Of a stretch of 53,253 nucleotides of DNA, positions 43,687 through 52,300 are shown piece after piece. This DNA comes from Gammaproteobacteria bacterium. Its GTDB lineage: Bacteria; Pseudomonadota; Gammaproteobacteria; DRLM01. The position numbers were made by a program, and so were the translations under genes. The stretch lies in NCBI GenBank assembly GCA_023266095.1, contig JAHFRV010000017.1, positions 1-53,253 of the forward strand. Direction: 5' to 3'. Under the pieces are notes generated by a model. That model had not been told where the DNA came from. It saw nothing but the letters and a program-made list of their open reading frames with translations, and ran no database searches. Position 1 is the first letter of the stretch. Each line of letters starts with the position of its first letter.

Positions 43687-43714
43687 TTGTGTAGTTTGTG
43701 ACGCCGCGTATAAT
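43687..43714 (+). promoter_or_regulatory. Sigma-70 promoter of the tRNA gene
   Basis: TTGTGT at 43687-43692, 16-bp spacer, perfect TATAAT at 43709-43714. This would start transcription about 30 nt before the tRNA. Confidence 0.7.
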
Positions 43715-43749
43715 ATCCGCTTTTCGCGCTCAGCCGCAACGCATCATCC

Positions 43750-43825
43750 GCTCCCTTCGTCTAGTGGCCTAGGACATCGCCCTCTCACGGCGAGAACAGG
43801 GGTTCGAGTCCCCTAGGGAGCGCCA
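43750..43825 (+). tRNA. tRNA-Glu (anticodon CTC)
   Basis: 76 nt. Acceptor stem GCTCCCT / AGGGAGC, discriminator G and encoded CCA. D-arm GTCTAGTGGCCTAGGAC, anticodon stem TCGCC / GGCGA with loop CTCTCAC, so the anticodon is CTC at 43784-43786 (reads GAG). T-arm GGGGTTCGAGTCCCC. Very close to the standard tRNA-Glu, but that usually has anticodon TTC; this may be a supplementary isoacceptor. Confidence 0.95.
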
Positions 43826-43858
43826 TTATTTCTGTCCCAGCGACCGTCAGCGGCGGTC

Positions 43859-44773
43859 TCAGCCCGACGGCACGCCGGAATCGCCATCAGATGACCGCAT
43901 GGCCCACAGATGCGCGGCGATCAAAGCCCGCCAAGGTGAAAACCCCGCCAGCCAGCGCTGAGCATACTCCTCCGTGACGATTTCTGTTTCCCCCAGCAAG
44001 GTTTGCAGTCCGCGGCGCACAGCGGCGTCGCCGTGCAGAGACCCATCCAGCCAACCGAAACCCCGCAGCAGCGCATAATTGACGGTCCATGGGCCGACAC
44101 CGCGCACACGCAGAAGCTGAGCGCGGATCTCATCGACAGGCAGCGTCTCCGTCCAGGTTTCCAGCGGGAGCCGCTCCTCCTGCACCAGTCGGCTCAGTAC
44201 ACTCAGAGTCTGGGCTTTGGTGCGCGACAGGCCGGCCTGCCGCAGTTCCGCTTCGCTCAGGCATGCCAGCCGCCGCGCATCCGGATAACAGGCCAAGCCG
44301 CTGGAATGCACCAGGCCCGCAGCCTGAATCAGCCGCCTGCGCAACGCAACGGCAGCGATCACGCTGATTTGTTGACCGACGACCGCCCAAGTCAAAGCCT
44401 CGAAGGGTGTGGACGACAGCGGCACCCGCAGACCGGGCCGCGGCCCGAGTTGCGGGTGCATCCGGTAGCTTCGCTCGAAATCGTCGATCCGCTGCGTCAA
44501 TCCCAGCATGCGCCGCACCATGGCCGCCAGCGCCGCCGCGTCGTGTTGGACCGCTGCTCCATCGATGGCAAGTTCCGCTTCGACATGGCGCGAATGAAAG
44601 CGCAAGGTGAGACAGGCGGCGCGCCCCTGCCAGGCCAAACCTTTTTGCAGCGTGTCGGCGCTGACACGCTCGGCCAGCGATAAGGGATCGCGGCCGTGGA
44701 AGGCCAGAATGTCGCTGGTGCGGAAATTCCGGGGCAATTCGATCAGGCAAACTTGGTCAGCCTCCCCTTGCAT
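43859..44773 (-). CDS. alkA: DNA-3-methyladenine glycosylase II (AlkA type)
   Basis: 304 aa from ATG 44773; a GTG at 44800 overlapping the alkB stop (GTGA) is the alternative and would mean direct coupling. Removes alkylated purines from DNA. N-terminal AlkA-specific region with LPRNFRTSDILAFHGRDP, then the helix-hairpin-helix fold: TPFEALTWAVVGQQISV and LLRVRGVGPWTVNYALLRGFG (GVGPW hairpin), and the catalytic Asp in LHGDAAVRRG. It partners with alkB immediately upstream. No ada gene is present. Confidence 0.9.
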   Translation of the reverse strand: MQGEADQVCLIELPRNFRTSDILAFHGRDPLSLAERVSADTLQKGLAWQGRAACLTLRFHSRHVEAELAIDGAAVQHDAAALAAMVRRMLGLTQRIDDFERSYRMHPQLGPRPGLRVPLSSTPFEALTWAVVGQQISVIAAVALRRRLIQAAGLVHSSGLACYPDARRLACLSEAELRQAGLSRTKAQTLSVLSRLVQEERLPLETWTETLPVDEIRAQLLRVRGVGPWTVNYALLRGFGWLDGSLHGDAAVRRGLQTLLGETEIVTEEYAQRWLAGFSPWRALIAAHLWAMRSSDGDSGVPSG

Positions 44774-44796
44774 GTCAATCAACCTATCGTCCTCAC

Positions 44797-45450
44797 TCAC
44801 GTCGCTTTGCGGAAAGTCAGATTGATGCGCTGTTCGCCCAGCAAGACATGACTGCCGGCCTTGAGCGGCAGCACGCCATGATAACGCAAGCGCGCCGGAC
44901 CACCCCACACCACCACATCGCCATGCCACAGAGGAACGCGCTGCGCCGCGTCGACGCGGCGCATGCCGCCAAACAAGAACGTCGCGGGGAGACCGAGCGA
45001 GACGGAGACGATGGGCGCGGTAAAATCCATTTCGTCCTTGTCCTGATGCAAGGACAGCCGCGTGCCGGGCACATAACGGTTGATCAGGCAGGCGTCAGGC
45101 ACGAACCCGCCGTAGCCGGCCTGTGCCGCCGCGCGGGTGGCGAGCCGCAACAACGGCGACGGCATCGGCGGCCAATCGCGTCCGCTTTCCGGATCGATAC
45201 GGTCGTAGCGGTAACCCGTCTTGTCGGTGATCCAGCCGTAAGCGCCGCAGTTGGTCATCGCCACCGACATGCGGCAACCACCGGGCGTGACCATATGCCG
45301 GAACGGCGCCGCCGCGAATACGCCGTCCAGCGCCGCCAGCACGGCGGCCGTATCCGCGGTGGCGTGGCCGCGCAGCACCATCGCGCCGGGCACCAAAATT
45401 TCCGGAAGCGCCGCCATCTCGCCCGTCGCTGCAAACAAGTCCATAGTCAT
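44797..45450 (-). CDS. alkB: Alpha-ketoglutarate-dependent dioxygenase AlkB
   Basis: 217 aa from the ATG at 45450 (GTG two codons upstream also possible). Oxidatively demethylates 1-methyladenine and 3-methylcytosine in DNA. Family features: NCGAYGWITDKTGYRYDRIDPESGRDWPPMP, the iron ligands HxD in SLHQDKDEMDF and the distal His in RLRYHGV, and the 2-oxoglutarate arginines near RINLTFRK. Length equals E. coli AlkB. Pairs with alkA downstream. Confidence 0.96.
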   Translation of the reverse strand: MTMDLFAATGEMAALPEILVPGAMVLRGHATADTAAVLAALDGVFAAAPFRHMVTPGGCRMSVAMTNCGAYGWITDKTGYRYDRIDPESGRDWPPMPSPLLRLATRAAAQAGYGGFVPDACLINRYVPGTRLSLHQDKDEMDFTAPIVSVSLGLPATFLFGGMRRVDAAQRVPLWHGDVVVWGGPARLRYHGVLPLKAGSHVLLGEQRINLTFRKAT

Positions 45451-45554
45451 CTGCACTTACCTTGCCGTTGAGGCACCTGATTGATGATGCCTTATTCCTG
45501 CCGGGGTCTGACCGCGGGGCGCGGCCGGAGGTTCATGGTCGACGAGCGTGTCCC

Positions 45555-46829
45555 TCATGAGGTTTCCAGTTGACGCGCGCGCCGTATACCTTCCTCTTCA
45601 TCGACGAAATACAGCACCGCCGCGCCCACCGCGAATAAACCCACCACCGCCCACAATGACGCGCGCGAACTGCCGGTGAGTGCGCCCACCACGCCCATCA
45701 GGGCCGGACCCAACACCGCGGCGAATTTGCCGAGCATATTGTAGAAACCAAAAAACTCGGCGGCCTTATCCGCCGGAATCAGCCGTGCGTAGAAAGAACG
45801 GCTGAGCGATTGCACGCCGCCCTGCACCAGGCCGATCACCGCCGCCAGGATGTAAAACTCATGCACTTGATCCATCTTCATGGCCCACAGCGTCACCGCG
45901 ACATACACGCCGATCGCGATGAACAAACCGCTTTTCGCGCCGAAGCGCTCGCCCAACTTGCCGAACAGCAACGCCGCCGGGAATCCCACGAATTGGGTGA
46001 TCAGCAACGCCACGATCAAACTCTCGGCTTTGAATCCCAGCGACAAACCGTAATCCACCGCCATGCGGATGATGGTGTCCACCGCGTCGATGTAACACCA
46101 ATAGGCGATCAAAAAGGTGAACACCACTCGCAATTGACGGATCTCCTGAAAAGTGGTTTGCAACTGACGCAGGCCGCCGGTCACCCATTGCCCGATGCCA
46201 GGCACTTGCGCCACGCGCGGCTCATGCACGAACAGCAGCACCGGAATGGAGAACAGCGCCCACCACAGCGCCACCATCACGAAGGACACCCGTACCGCCT
46301 CCGCCGCATCAGCCAGGCCGAAACTCTGCGGCCACAAGCTCATCGCCACGTTGAGCGCGAACAATACGCCGCCGCCGAGATAGCCGAACGAATAGCCTAC
46401 CGCCGAGACAACGTCATATTTTTCCTTGCGCGCCACCGCCACCAGTAATGCGTCATAAAATACATTGCCGCCGGAAAAACCGATGGAAGCCAGCACGTAA
46501 AGCAACACCGCCCATTGCCAGTCGCCCTGCGCCACGAAATACAAGCTGCCGGTCATCACCACGCCCATGGCGGTGAAAAACAGTAAAAATTTTTTCTTTG
46601 CACCGCCCTGATCGGCGATGGCGCCCAACACCGGCGCCAAGGCCACGATCACTAGACTGCCCAAGGAATTGGCAACACCCAGACGCAGGGTACTCTCGGC
46701 CACATCAGCGCCGGCGCTCCAGTAATTTTTAAAGAAGATCGGAAAGAAGCCCGCCATCACCGTGGTGGCGAAGGCGGAGTTGGCCCAGTCGTAAAAGGCC
46801 CAGGAAATCACTTTCTTTTTATTTTCCAC
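45555..46829 (-). CDS. MFS transporter, Atg22/UMF1 family
   Basis: 424 aa starting with GTG (AAAGG about 10 nt upstream). Twelve predicted transmembrane helices. Family signature VISWAFYDWANSAFATTVMAGFFPIFF at the N-terminus and FGKLGERFGAKSGL / SLSRSFYARLIPADKAAEFFGFYNMLGKFAAVLGP in the second half. Related to the yeast vacuolar amino-acid exporter Atg22; substrate here is unknown. Confidence 0.92.
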   Translation of the reverse strand: MENKKKVISWAFYDWANSAFATTVMAGFFPIFFKNYWSAGADVAESTLRLGVANSLGSLVIVALAPVLGAIADQGGAKKKFLLFFTAMGVVMTGSLYFVAQGDWQWAVLLYVLASIGFSGGNVFYDALLVAVARKEKYDVVSAVGYSFGYLGGGVLFALNVAMSLWPQSFGLADAAEAVRVSFVMVALWWALFSIPVLLFVHEPRVAQVPGIGQWVTGGLRQLQTTFQEIRQLRVVFTFLIAYWCYIDAVDTIIRMAVDYGLSLGFKAESLIVALLITQFVGFPAALLFGKLGERFGAKSGLFIAIGVYVAVTLWAMKMDQVHEFYILAAVIGLVQGGVQSLSRSFYARLIPADKAAEFFGFYNMLGKFAAVLGPALMGVVGALTGSSRASLWAVVGLFAVGAAVLYFVDEEEGIRRARQLETS

Positions 46830-47050
46830 GCTGCGCAGACCTTTGAAAAAACCGCCGAGTTCACCAAGATAACGCAGGCTCCCTGAAAAGAAAAACCTGG
46901 TAACTTGGCGTCCTTATTAAAACACCAATTGAAATGGTGAACTCACCGATTGCAGCAAACCCCCTCAGATTGGAAGAGCCGGGAGTGAGGGGAGGTATTT
47001 AAGTGCCGGGTATAATAATTATTGATACGCACTAGACCCGTGCGGCGTGG

Positions 47051-48175
47051 TTACGACAATAGCTGCAAGTTCTGCGCGCGTTCCAGCAACCAGACCCCGG
47101 CCAGCGCGGCGATGGCGTAAGAGCCCACTCTCAGCAGGGTGCGTTGATAAAACCAGGAATCGCGCAATAGAAAGGCCAGCGGAAGAAAGACCAACACGAT
47201 GGCCAGCTGACCCACCTCCACGCCGAGATTGAAACCCAGCAGCGGCCAGGCCAAGGCCTCTTTTTGCAAATTGAGATCGGCGAGCACCGCGGCGAAGCCA
47301 AAGCCGTGGATCAAACCGAAACCGAAGGCCACCACGGCGCGCCAGCGATGAAACAGCGGCTGGATATTATTGAAGGCGGCGATCATCACCGACAACGCGA
47401 TCAGCGATTCGACTAACCGGCTCGGCAGCTTGACGATGTCCAGCGCGGCCAAAGTGAGCGTCAATGAATGCGCCAAGGTAAAGGCGGTGACGATTTTCGC
47501 GGTGTCGATCAGCGCGCCGCGGAAATCCATGACCGCCACCCAGCGTCCCGCCTCGCGCCGCAAGACCGCGGGGAGCAACAGGGCGATCAAGAACAGGATA
47601 TGGTCGTAGCCGAGCCAGATGTGTTCCATGCCGTAGGTGATATAACCCAACCCATCCCGCCAGAAATTGCCGGCGGCCAGGTTGAAATGTTGTACCGCCG
47701 CTTGCGGGCTCAACACCGCGCTGCTGATGCGGCCGTTTTGTTCCAGCCGCAGCAAGCCGCGATGTTGCGGATCGAGATCAAAGAGCAAGCGGTAATCCAC
47801 CGTTAGGACATGTAATGAGTCTCGGCACTCGCCGCGCAGACGCAGCACCGCGTAGCTTTCCTCGCCATGGCGATCGATCAGATTATCGGTGACCGCGGTC
47901 ACACACGCGTTTTGTTCGCCGCGCAGACTCAAACGCGCCAAGGCGTAAGCGGCGATGTCGGCGTGACGCGTCCGCACTTCCCCCCAGGTGATGGCGCCGT
48001 CTTGATTGGTATCCAGGCCGAGCGCGTAATCCAAATCGCGCAAGGCGATGTCCCACTGGCCGTTAATAGTGTCGCCGTCGAGGCGGAGGTGGAGATAACT
48101 GTCGCTGGCCTTGTGTGCCTGGGCGGTCATGCTCCACAGCGACAACAGCAAACTCAGGAGTAGGAGCGGATTCAT
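47051..48175 (-). CDS. HupE/UreJ-2 family membrane protein with EF-hand-like loop
   Basis: 374 aa from the ATG at 48175, overlapping the TPR gene stop (ATGA). Signal peptide about 1-20 (AQA-HKASDSY; the mature HKASDSYL start is typical of the family). The periplasmic half (about 20-180) has an EF-hand-like loop DTNQDGAITWGEV. Residues about 185-374 hold about seven helices with conserved His: GMEHIWLGYDHILFLIALLL, TAFTLAHSLTLTLAAL and FGFGLIHGFGFAAVLADL. HupE/UreJ homologues are proposed nickel or cobalt transporters. Last gene of the DUF4331 operon. Confidence 0.87.
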   Translation of the reverse strand: MNPLLLLSLLLSLWSMTAQAHKASDSYLHLRLDGDTINGQWDIALRDLDYALGLDTNQDGAITWGEVRTRHADIAAYALARLSLRGEQNACVTAVTDNLIDRHGEESYAVLRLRGECRDSLHVLTVDYRLLFDLDPQHRGLLRLEQNGRISSAVLSPQAAVQHFNLAAGNFWRDGLGYITYGMEHIWLGYDHILFLIALLLPAVLRREAGRWVAVMDFRGALIDTAKIVTAFTLAHSLTLTLAALDIVKLPSRLVESLIALSVMIAAFNNIQPLFHRWRAVVAFGFGLIHGFGFAAVLADLNLQKEALAWPLLGFNLGVEVGQLAIVLVFLPLAFLLRDSWFYQRTLLRVGSYAIAALAGVWLLERAQNLQLLS

Positions 48176-49371
48176 ATCGGCGTTTTCCCCAGTTGCGTGA
48201 CGAGTTTCGCCATGTGCGTATCTTCCAACCCAGTCTCCGCCAGCCAATCCACTACGTCTTGCGCCGCGGGCGGCGCGCCGGCGGCCTGGGCCGCTTCCAA
48301 GACTAGAGAGGCGTCGATGGGTTCGCGTTGTTGCAGCCAGTTTTGCTGGGCCAGGATCAGCGCCTCGGCGGGTTTATTGCGCAAGCGCAGCAGGAATAAG
48401 GCCTCTTCACGCGGATGGCGGCTCTCGCCGCGCAGACGCGCGGCGGCGAAACGCGCTTCGAGTGCGGCAATATGTTCCCGCAGCGCCGGCGCACGCAGGC
48501 GCTGCTCGGCCAGCGCCAGACGTAACAGCAATCCATCGGCGCGGGTATGCGGCGCAAGCAAGGTCACGGCCTCCCGTGCGCGATTCTGGGCAAGCAGGAA
48601 ATCGGCGTAGCTGGTCAGCAGGAAGACATCCGGTTCGGCGCTTTGCAAGGCAAGTCGGTAATGACGTTCGGCGTTGGCCGCATCGCCGAGGCGCGCGGCC
48701 ATCTCGGCGAGCAGGCCGTGCAGCCATTGACTGTCGTCGGGTCCGACGTCGCGATTATTGTCCAGTGTGCGCTGCAACAAGGCATAACTCGCGCGCGCCT
48801 GGCCGTTGAGGGCGGCGACGGAACTTAAGCAGGCATGGCCCGCGAGTTGCGCGCCGAGGCCCAGCAAGGCCAGACAATCACGCCGCGCCGCGGGGTAATC
48901 GCCTCGCACTTGCAATAACATCGCGCGGGCCAGCCGGGCTTGGGCATGATCGGGCCGACGTTGCAACGCTTGGTCGAGGTCTTGTTGCGCCGCGCTGAAG
49001 TCGTGGAGACTGGAACGCAGCATCGCCCGCGTCACCAAGGCATCGACCGGCGGCCGGGTCTGATCCCACCACGGCGCCAGCGCCGCTTGGGCGTAGCCGA
49101 GCAAACGCGGATCAGCGCTCAAGCGGGCCTGTTTCATATAGGCGCGCGCCAGCGTGGTGGCAGCGGCGAGATTGACGGGATCGCGCGCCGATTGCACGCG
49201 CAAGTTGCGCAACACCTGTGTCGTGGCCGTATTGGGCCTAAAAGGCAATTGTTCCAACACCACATCGTCGCGATGCGGGTGATAGGGTTCGGCGGCGGCG
49301 CGGCCGGGCACAGCCAGCAAAACCGCCGCCATGATAAGAGAGGACATTGTCAGCCGCGTTACAGAGAACAT
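48172..49371 (-). CDS. Secreted tetratricopeptide-repeat protein
   Basis: 399 aa. Signal peptide about 1-27 (GRAAA-EPYHP). Most of the mature protein (about 55-330) is TPR-like helical repeats: LAAATTLARAYMKQARLS, AALAPWWDQTRP, FSAAQQDLDQALQRRPDHAQARLARAMLLQVRGDYPAARRD, DAANAERHYRLAL, LLTSYADFLLAQNRAREAVTLL. Probably a periplasmic scaffold for partner proteins of the operon. Overlaps the HupE-like gene by 4 bp. Confidence 0.85.
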   Translation of the reverse strand: MFSVTRLTMSSLIMAAVLLAVPGRAAAEPYHPHRDDVVLEQLPFRPNTATTQVLRNLRVQSARDPVNLAAATTLARAYMKQARLSADPRLLGYAQAALAPWWDQTRPPVDALVTRAMLRSSLHDFSAAQQDLDQALQRRPDHAQARLARAMLLQVRGDYPAARRDCLALLGLGAQLAGHACLSSVAALNGQARASYALLQRTLDNNRDVGPDDSQWLHGLLAEMAARLGDAANAERHYRLALQSAEPDVFLLTSYADFLLAQNRAREAVTLLAPHTRADGLLLRLALAEQRLRAPALREHIAALEARFAAARLRGESRHPREEALFLLRLRNKPAEALILAQQNWLQQREPIDASLVLEAAQAAGAPPAAQDVVDWLAETGLEDTHMAKLVTQLGKTPI

Positions 49372-49451
49372 GACAGTGGTTCCTGATATTACGCTCGAAA
49401 TGAGAGGGAGGGCTCTAGGCCATCCCTCCAGCCTTAGTGACTACCAACTCG

Positions 49452-49480
49452 GCGGGGGAGGGCTTACCACCCTCCCCCGC
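49452..49480. other. Very GC-rich hairpin inside the DUF4331 operon
   Basis: An 11-bp perfect stem GCGGGGGAGGG / CCCTCCCCCGC with a 7-nt loop, between the small lipoprotein and TPR genes. A second weaker stem GGAGGG / CCCTCC lies near 49411-49431. No T-run. It could be an attenuator or an mRNA stabiliser that sets different levels for the upstream and downstream genes. Confidence 0.55.
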
Positions 49481-49499
49481 GTCCTAACTACCATGAGGT

Positions 49500-49724
49500 T
49501 CAAATATTGAGTATCGCGGCGGTGGTTCTGTCCTCCGCATCCGGCTGCAAGTTATCGACCGCTTCGGGCTCGCCGTCATGGCTGGGTGCTTCGAGTATTC
49601 GTTGAACCTGATTCGCGAAGCCATCGGATGACGATGAGCTCTCCATGCCGCTGTTGCCGTCGTTGCACGCGGTCAGCAACAAACTTGCCGCCAATATCGG
49701 CCATAAAACATGCTGTATATTCAT
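49500..49724 (-). CDS. Small acidic lipoprotein
   Basis: 74 aa. Lipobox SLLLTAC with Asn at +2, followed by a Ser/Gly linker (NDGNSGMESSSSSDG) and an acidic tail. A strong SD AAGGAGA precedes the ATG. It begins 14 bp after the DUF4331 gene stop and is surely in the same operon. No known domain. Confidence 0.8.
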   Translation of the reverse strand: MNIQHVLWPILAASLLLTACNDGNSGMESSSSSDGFANQVQRILEAPSHDGEPEAVDNLQPDAEDRTTAAILNI

Positions 49725-49738
49725 TACCCGTATCTCCT

Positions 49739-51205
49739 TTAATTGGGCGAACCCGGCAGCGGGGTACGCAAATAGGGAAAGGCATTGTCAAAGAAACCAT
49801 CGTTAACCAGGGCGCCGTCGGTCAGCGCCGCATTACCGGCGGGGGCCTGGCTGGCGGTGCCGTAAAGACCGAGCGCGATCAGCTTGCCCATCACTACCCG
49901 CAATGCGATGTCCACCACGTCGTCACCGGGCCGGCGGCCGTTGGGAAAGCCTGCGTTATCGCCACCTATCACACCGAGGTTGTGCTGCGCGCCTTGCGCG
50001 GTCGGTGCGATCGCGGTGTTCAAACGCAACATCTCCGCAGGCGTCACCTTCTGCGGCTGATTGAGATTGCCGGTGGCCGGGGTGTTGATGCCGGTCAGAA
50101 AGGCGGCCACTAAATCGCTGCGCGGAAACAAGCTCGGCGCCGGCGCGCCGGGGAACAGCAGCTCGATCAAGGCCGGCAGGGTCGGATTGGTCACGTAGTC
50201 GGCGAATTGCGCGTCTTGCGCCGGCTTAGAGGCGTTGAACTGGTTTTTGTCCTTGATACCAATCACCACTTCATTGACCAGCGGCATGCCGAGCCGCGAC
50301 ACCTGTACCCAGGCGCCGCCTTCCAAGGCGGGACGCTCGAAGTTAGGCGAGGGACGCAGGAGACGCGCCTGGCTGACGCTGGCGGTGGTCCAGCCGCCGA
50401 TCACCGGATCGGTGCCGGCGGTCAAACAACTCGCCGGTACTTCCAGGATTAAAGACGTCACGTTTTTATCGGCCAGGGTATCCTGTTCACCGTCCACCGC
50501 GCCCAATGGATTGGTATTGATGAGATCGAACACCTCGCCCAGATTGACCACGAAGGGATCTTTACGCTGGCCGGCGAACATCCGTCCCGGGGCGGAACAG
50601 CCGGGAATATTGACGTTATAAACATGACTGGCGGCATAGGAAGCGTAGTCAGGAATGGATTTGTTGCCGATGTTATCCACCGGTTTGACGAAGCTGTCGG
50701 CGCCGGTATTGGCGTTGCTGAGACGTTGCGGCTTGCCCTTGCGGCGATCGCCTCGCACGATAGTGACGGTGTAAGTCTCCGCGACATTGAGCTTGCTGGT
50801 GTCGCCGGTCGTGATCTGGCCGGAGTTGATCAAGGGAATCGACACATTTTTCCCGCCGACGTTGAGCTGGGTGTCTTGCAGCTTGTTGGCGAAATTGAAT
50901 TGGAAGGTGATGTCCTCCTTGGCGTCGCCGTTGTTGTCGATATGAATTTCATACAACGCGTCGCTGTCGAGACTGAAGTAATTGGGGCCGCCGTAGGGAT
51001 CTTGCAACGGCAGGTAGTTGGCGATCAGCGTCACGTAGTCGGCGCGGCCCGGCTCGTAACTCTTGAACATGTAAAAATCCGTGCCGTCCACTTTCGGCAT
51101 TTCGGTGATGAACGGCGCCTCGCGATGGCTGGATGCGAAAGCGGGAATGGGTGATAACAGGGTCGCGGCCGTCGCCATGGCCAATGTCAGTGCGGGTAGT
51201 TTCAT
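49739..51205 (-). CDS. DUF4331-family secreted protein
   Basis: 488 aa. Signal peptide about 1-24 (IPAFA-SSH). The mature start SSHREAPFITEMPKVDGTDFYMFKSYEPGRADYVTLIANYLPLQ-type segment is the defining DUF4331 signature, followed by DALYEIHIDNNGDAKEDITFQFNF, GQRKDPFVVNLGEVFDLIN and SRLGMPLVNEVVIG. Family function is not established. SD GGAGGG before the ATG. First gene of an operon with a lipoprotein, a TPR protein and a HupE/UreJ-like protein; an ECF-type promoter motif lies 49 bp upstream. Confidence 0.93.
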   Translation of the reverse strand: MKLPALTLAMATAATLLSPIPAFASSHREAPFITEMPKVDGTDFYMFKSYEPGRADYVTLIANYLPLQDPYGGPNYFSLDSDALYEIHIDNNGDAKEDITFQFNFANKLQDTQLNVGGKNVSIPLINSGQITTGDTSKLNVAETYTVTIVRGDRRKGKPQRLSNANTGADSFVKPVDNIGNKSIPDYASYAASHVYNVNIPGCSAPGRMFAGQRKDPFVVNLGEVFDLINTNPLGAVDGEQDTLADKNVTSLILEVPASCLTAGTDPVIGGWTTASVSQARLLRPSPNFERPALEGGAWVQVSRLGMPLVNEVVIGIKDKNQFNASKPAQDAQFADYVTNPTLPALIELLFPGAPAPSLFPRSDLVAAFLTGINTPATGNLNQPQKVTPAEMLRLNTAIAPTAQGAQHNLGVIGGDNAGFPNGRRPGDDVVDIALRVVMGKLIALGLYGTASQAPAGNAALTDGALVNDGFFDNAFPYLRTPLPGSPN

Positions 51206-51253
51206 GGTATCCCTCCAGTGATAAACAAGGTGAAAGTGAATTACCTTTGTCTA

Positions 51254-51278
51254 TACGCAGCGGTGTCGATTTCGGATG
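51254..51278 (-). promoter_or_regulatory. Candidate ECF-sigma promoter of the DUF4331 operon
   Basis: On the minus strand, CATCC (51278-51274), a 12-nt gap and GCTGCGTA (51261-51254), followed by TAGA. The same blocks with the same spacing occur before the ECF sigma gene on the opposite strand. The start of transcription would be about 40 nt from the DUF4331 ATG. Confidence 0.65.
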
Positions 51279-51468
51279 CAGGGTGCGCGCGATTTTTTAT
51301 CGCGCGGCGGTTTGCCGTATCCGCGGCACCTCGCGATGAGCTCACGGGTGACGGGATGTTTGACGGCGCGCACTAACGCGGCGATCATTTGTGGCAGGCT
51401 CAACTGTCCCCAGTGCGGCGCGGTCTTGATTCACAACACCGGCCGACGCCGCAATAGCGTTGCCGTCA

Positions 51469-51493
51469 CATCCAAACGGCTGTCAGCTGCGTA
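51469..51493 (+). promoter_or_regulatory. Candidate ECF-sigma promoter of the sigma/anti-sigma operon
   Basis: CATCC at 51469-51473, a 12-nt gap and GCTGCGTA at 51486-51493. Identical blocks and spacing to 51254-51278 on the minus strand, suggesting autoregulation. Confidence 0.65.
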
Positions 51494-51691
51494 ATAGAGA
51501 GTGATATGGATACTTTCTTGCCCTTAGACGGACACCCGCTTTCCAAGCCATCGCTTGAGAGGCGCACCGAATCAGCCGCGAATATTGCATTGGGGTATGC
51601 TCCATTGCACGGCGTTGACGAAGGGTTTACGCGCCCTTGCCGCAGGCCGGGCGAGTCGTTTATAGTTGCGCCTCCACAGGAGCACACCGGC

Positions 51692-52300
51692 GTGACCGTT
51701 TCCGACAACCCGCCTGATTCCAACGAAGCAAGTTATCAGACCCTGCTGGCGGACATAGCCCGCAAAGATGAGCGCGCCTTGACGGCGTTTTACGACGCCA
51801 GCGCCGGCCGCGTGTATGCCTTGGCCTTGCGCATCACTGGTACCCCGCAGGCCGCCGAGGAAGTCGCCGCCGACGTCTATTGGCAGGTGTGGAATCAAGC
51901 CGAACGTTACGATCCGGCGCGCGGCAAGGTGATGGCCTGGCTGATGACCTTGTGCCGCAGCCGTGCCTTGGATCACTTGCGCCGTGAAGAGTCCCCGCTG
52001 CTCAGCAGCGAAGCGCGCGTGATGGACATCGGCGCCGTAGCGGATGAGTGCCCGTCGCCGCTCGATATCACCCTCGCCCTCGAACGTAACAGCGCCGTGC
52101 GCGCGGCCTTGTTGACCTTGAATTCGAGTCAGCGGCAAGTATTGTCGCTGGCCTTCTTTCGCGGACTCAGCCATCAGGAAATCGCCACTTACACCGGCTT
52201 GCCGCTGGGCAGCGTGAAAAGCGCGATACGTAAAGCCATGCTCACGTTGAAAGAGATACTTTCCCGGCATGAAGTCACCACCACGGAGGAAGTTTCATGA
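51692..52300 (+). CDS. ECF sigma factor
   Basis: 202 aa from the GTG at 51692 (AGGAG 9 nt upstream). An ATG at 51506 would add 62 residues without sigma-factor features. Region 2 (about 20-95): DERALTAFYDASAGRVYALALRITGTPQAAEEVAADVYWQVW and GKVMAWLMTLCRSRALDHLRR. Region 4 (about 130-185): LNSSQRQVLSLAFFRGLSHQEIATYTGLPLGSVKSAIRKAM. No region 3, as usual for ECF. Its stop overlaps the start of the cupin partner (ATGA). Group resembles the ECF11/RpoE-ChrR type by neighbourhood. Confidence 0.93.
   Translation: MTVSDNPPDSNEASYQTLLADIARKDERALTAFYDASAGRVYALALRITGTPQAAEEVAADVYWQVWNQAERYDPARGKVMAWLMTLCRSRALDHLRREESPLLSSEARVMDIGAVADECPSPLDITLALERNSAVRAALLTLNSSQRQVLSLAFFRGLSHQEIATYTGLPLGSVKSAIRKAMLTLKEILSRHEVTTTEEVS

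Larger units (their letters stand above)
51206..51691. other. 486-bp divergent control region between the DUF4331 operon and the ECF operon
   Basis: Holds the two candidate ECF promoters (51254-51278 minus; 51469-51493 plus). From about 51500 to 51691 is a leader of about 190 nt before the chosen sigma start, or an N-terminal extension if the ATG at 51506 is used. I see no other gene. Confidence 0.55.
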
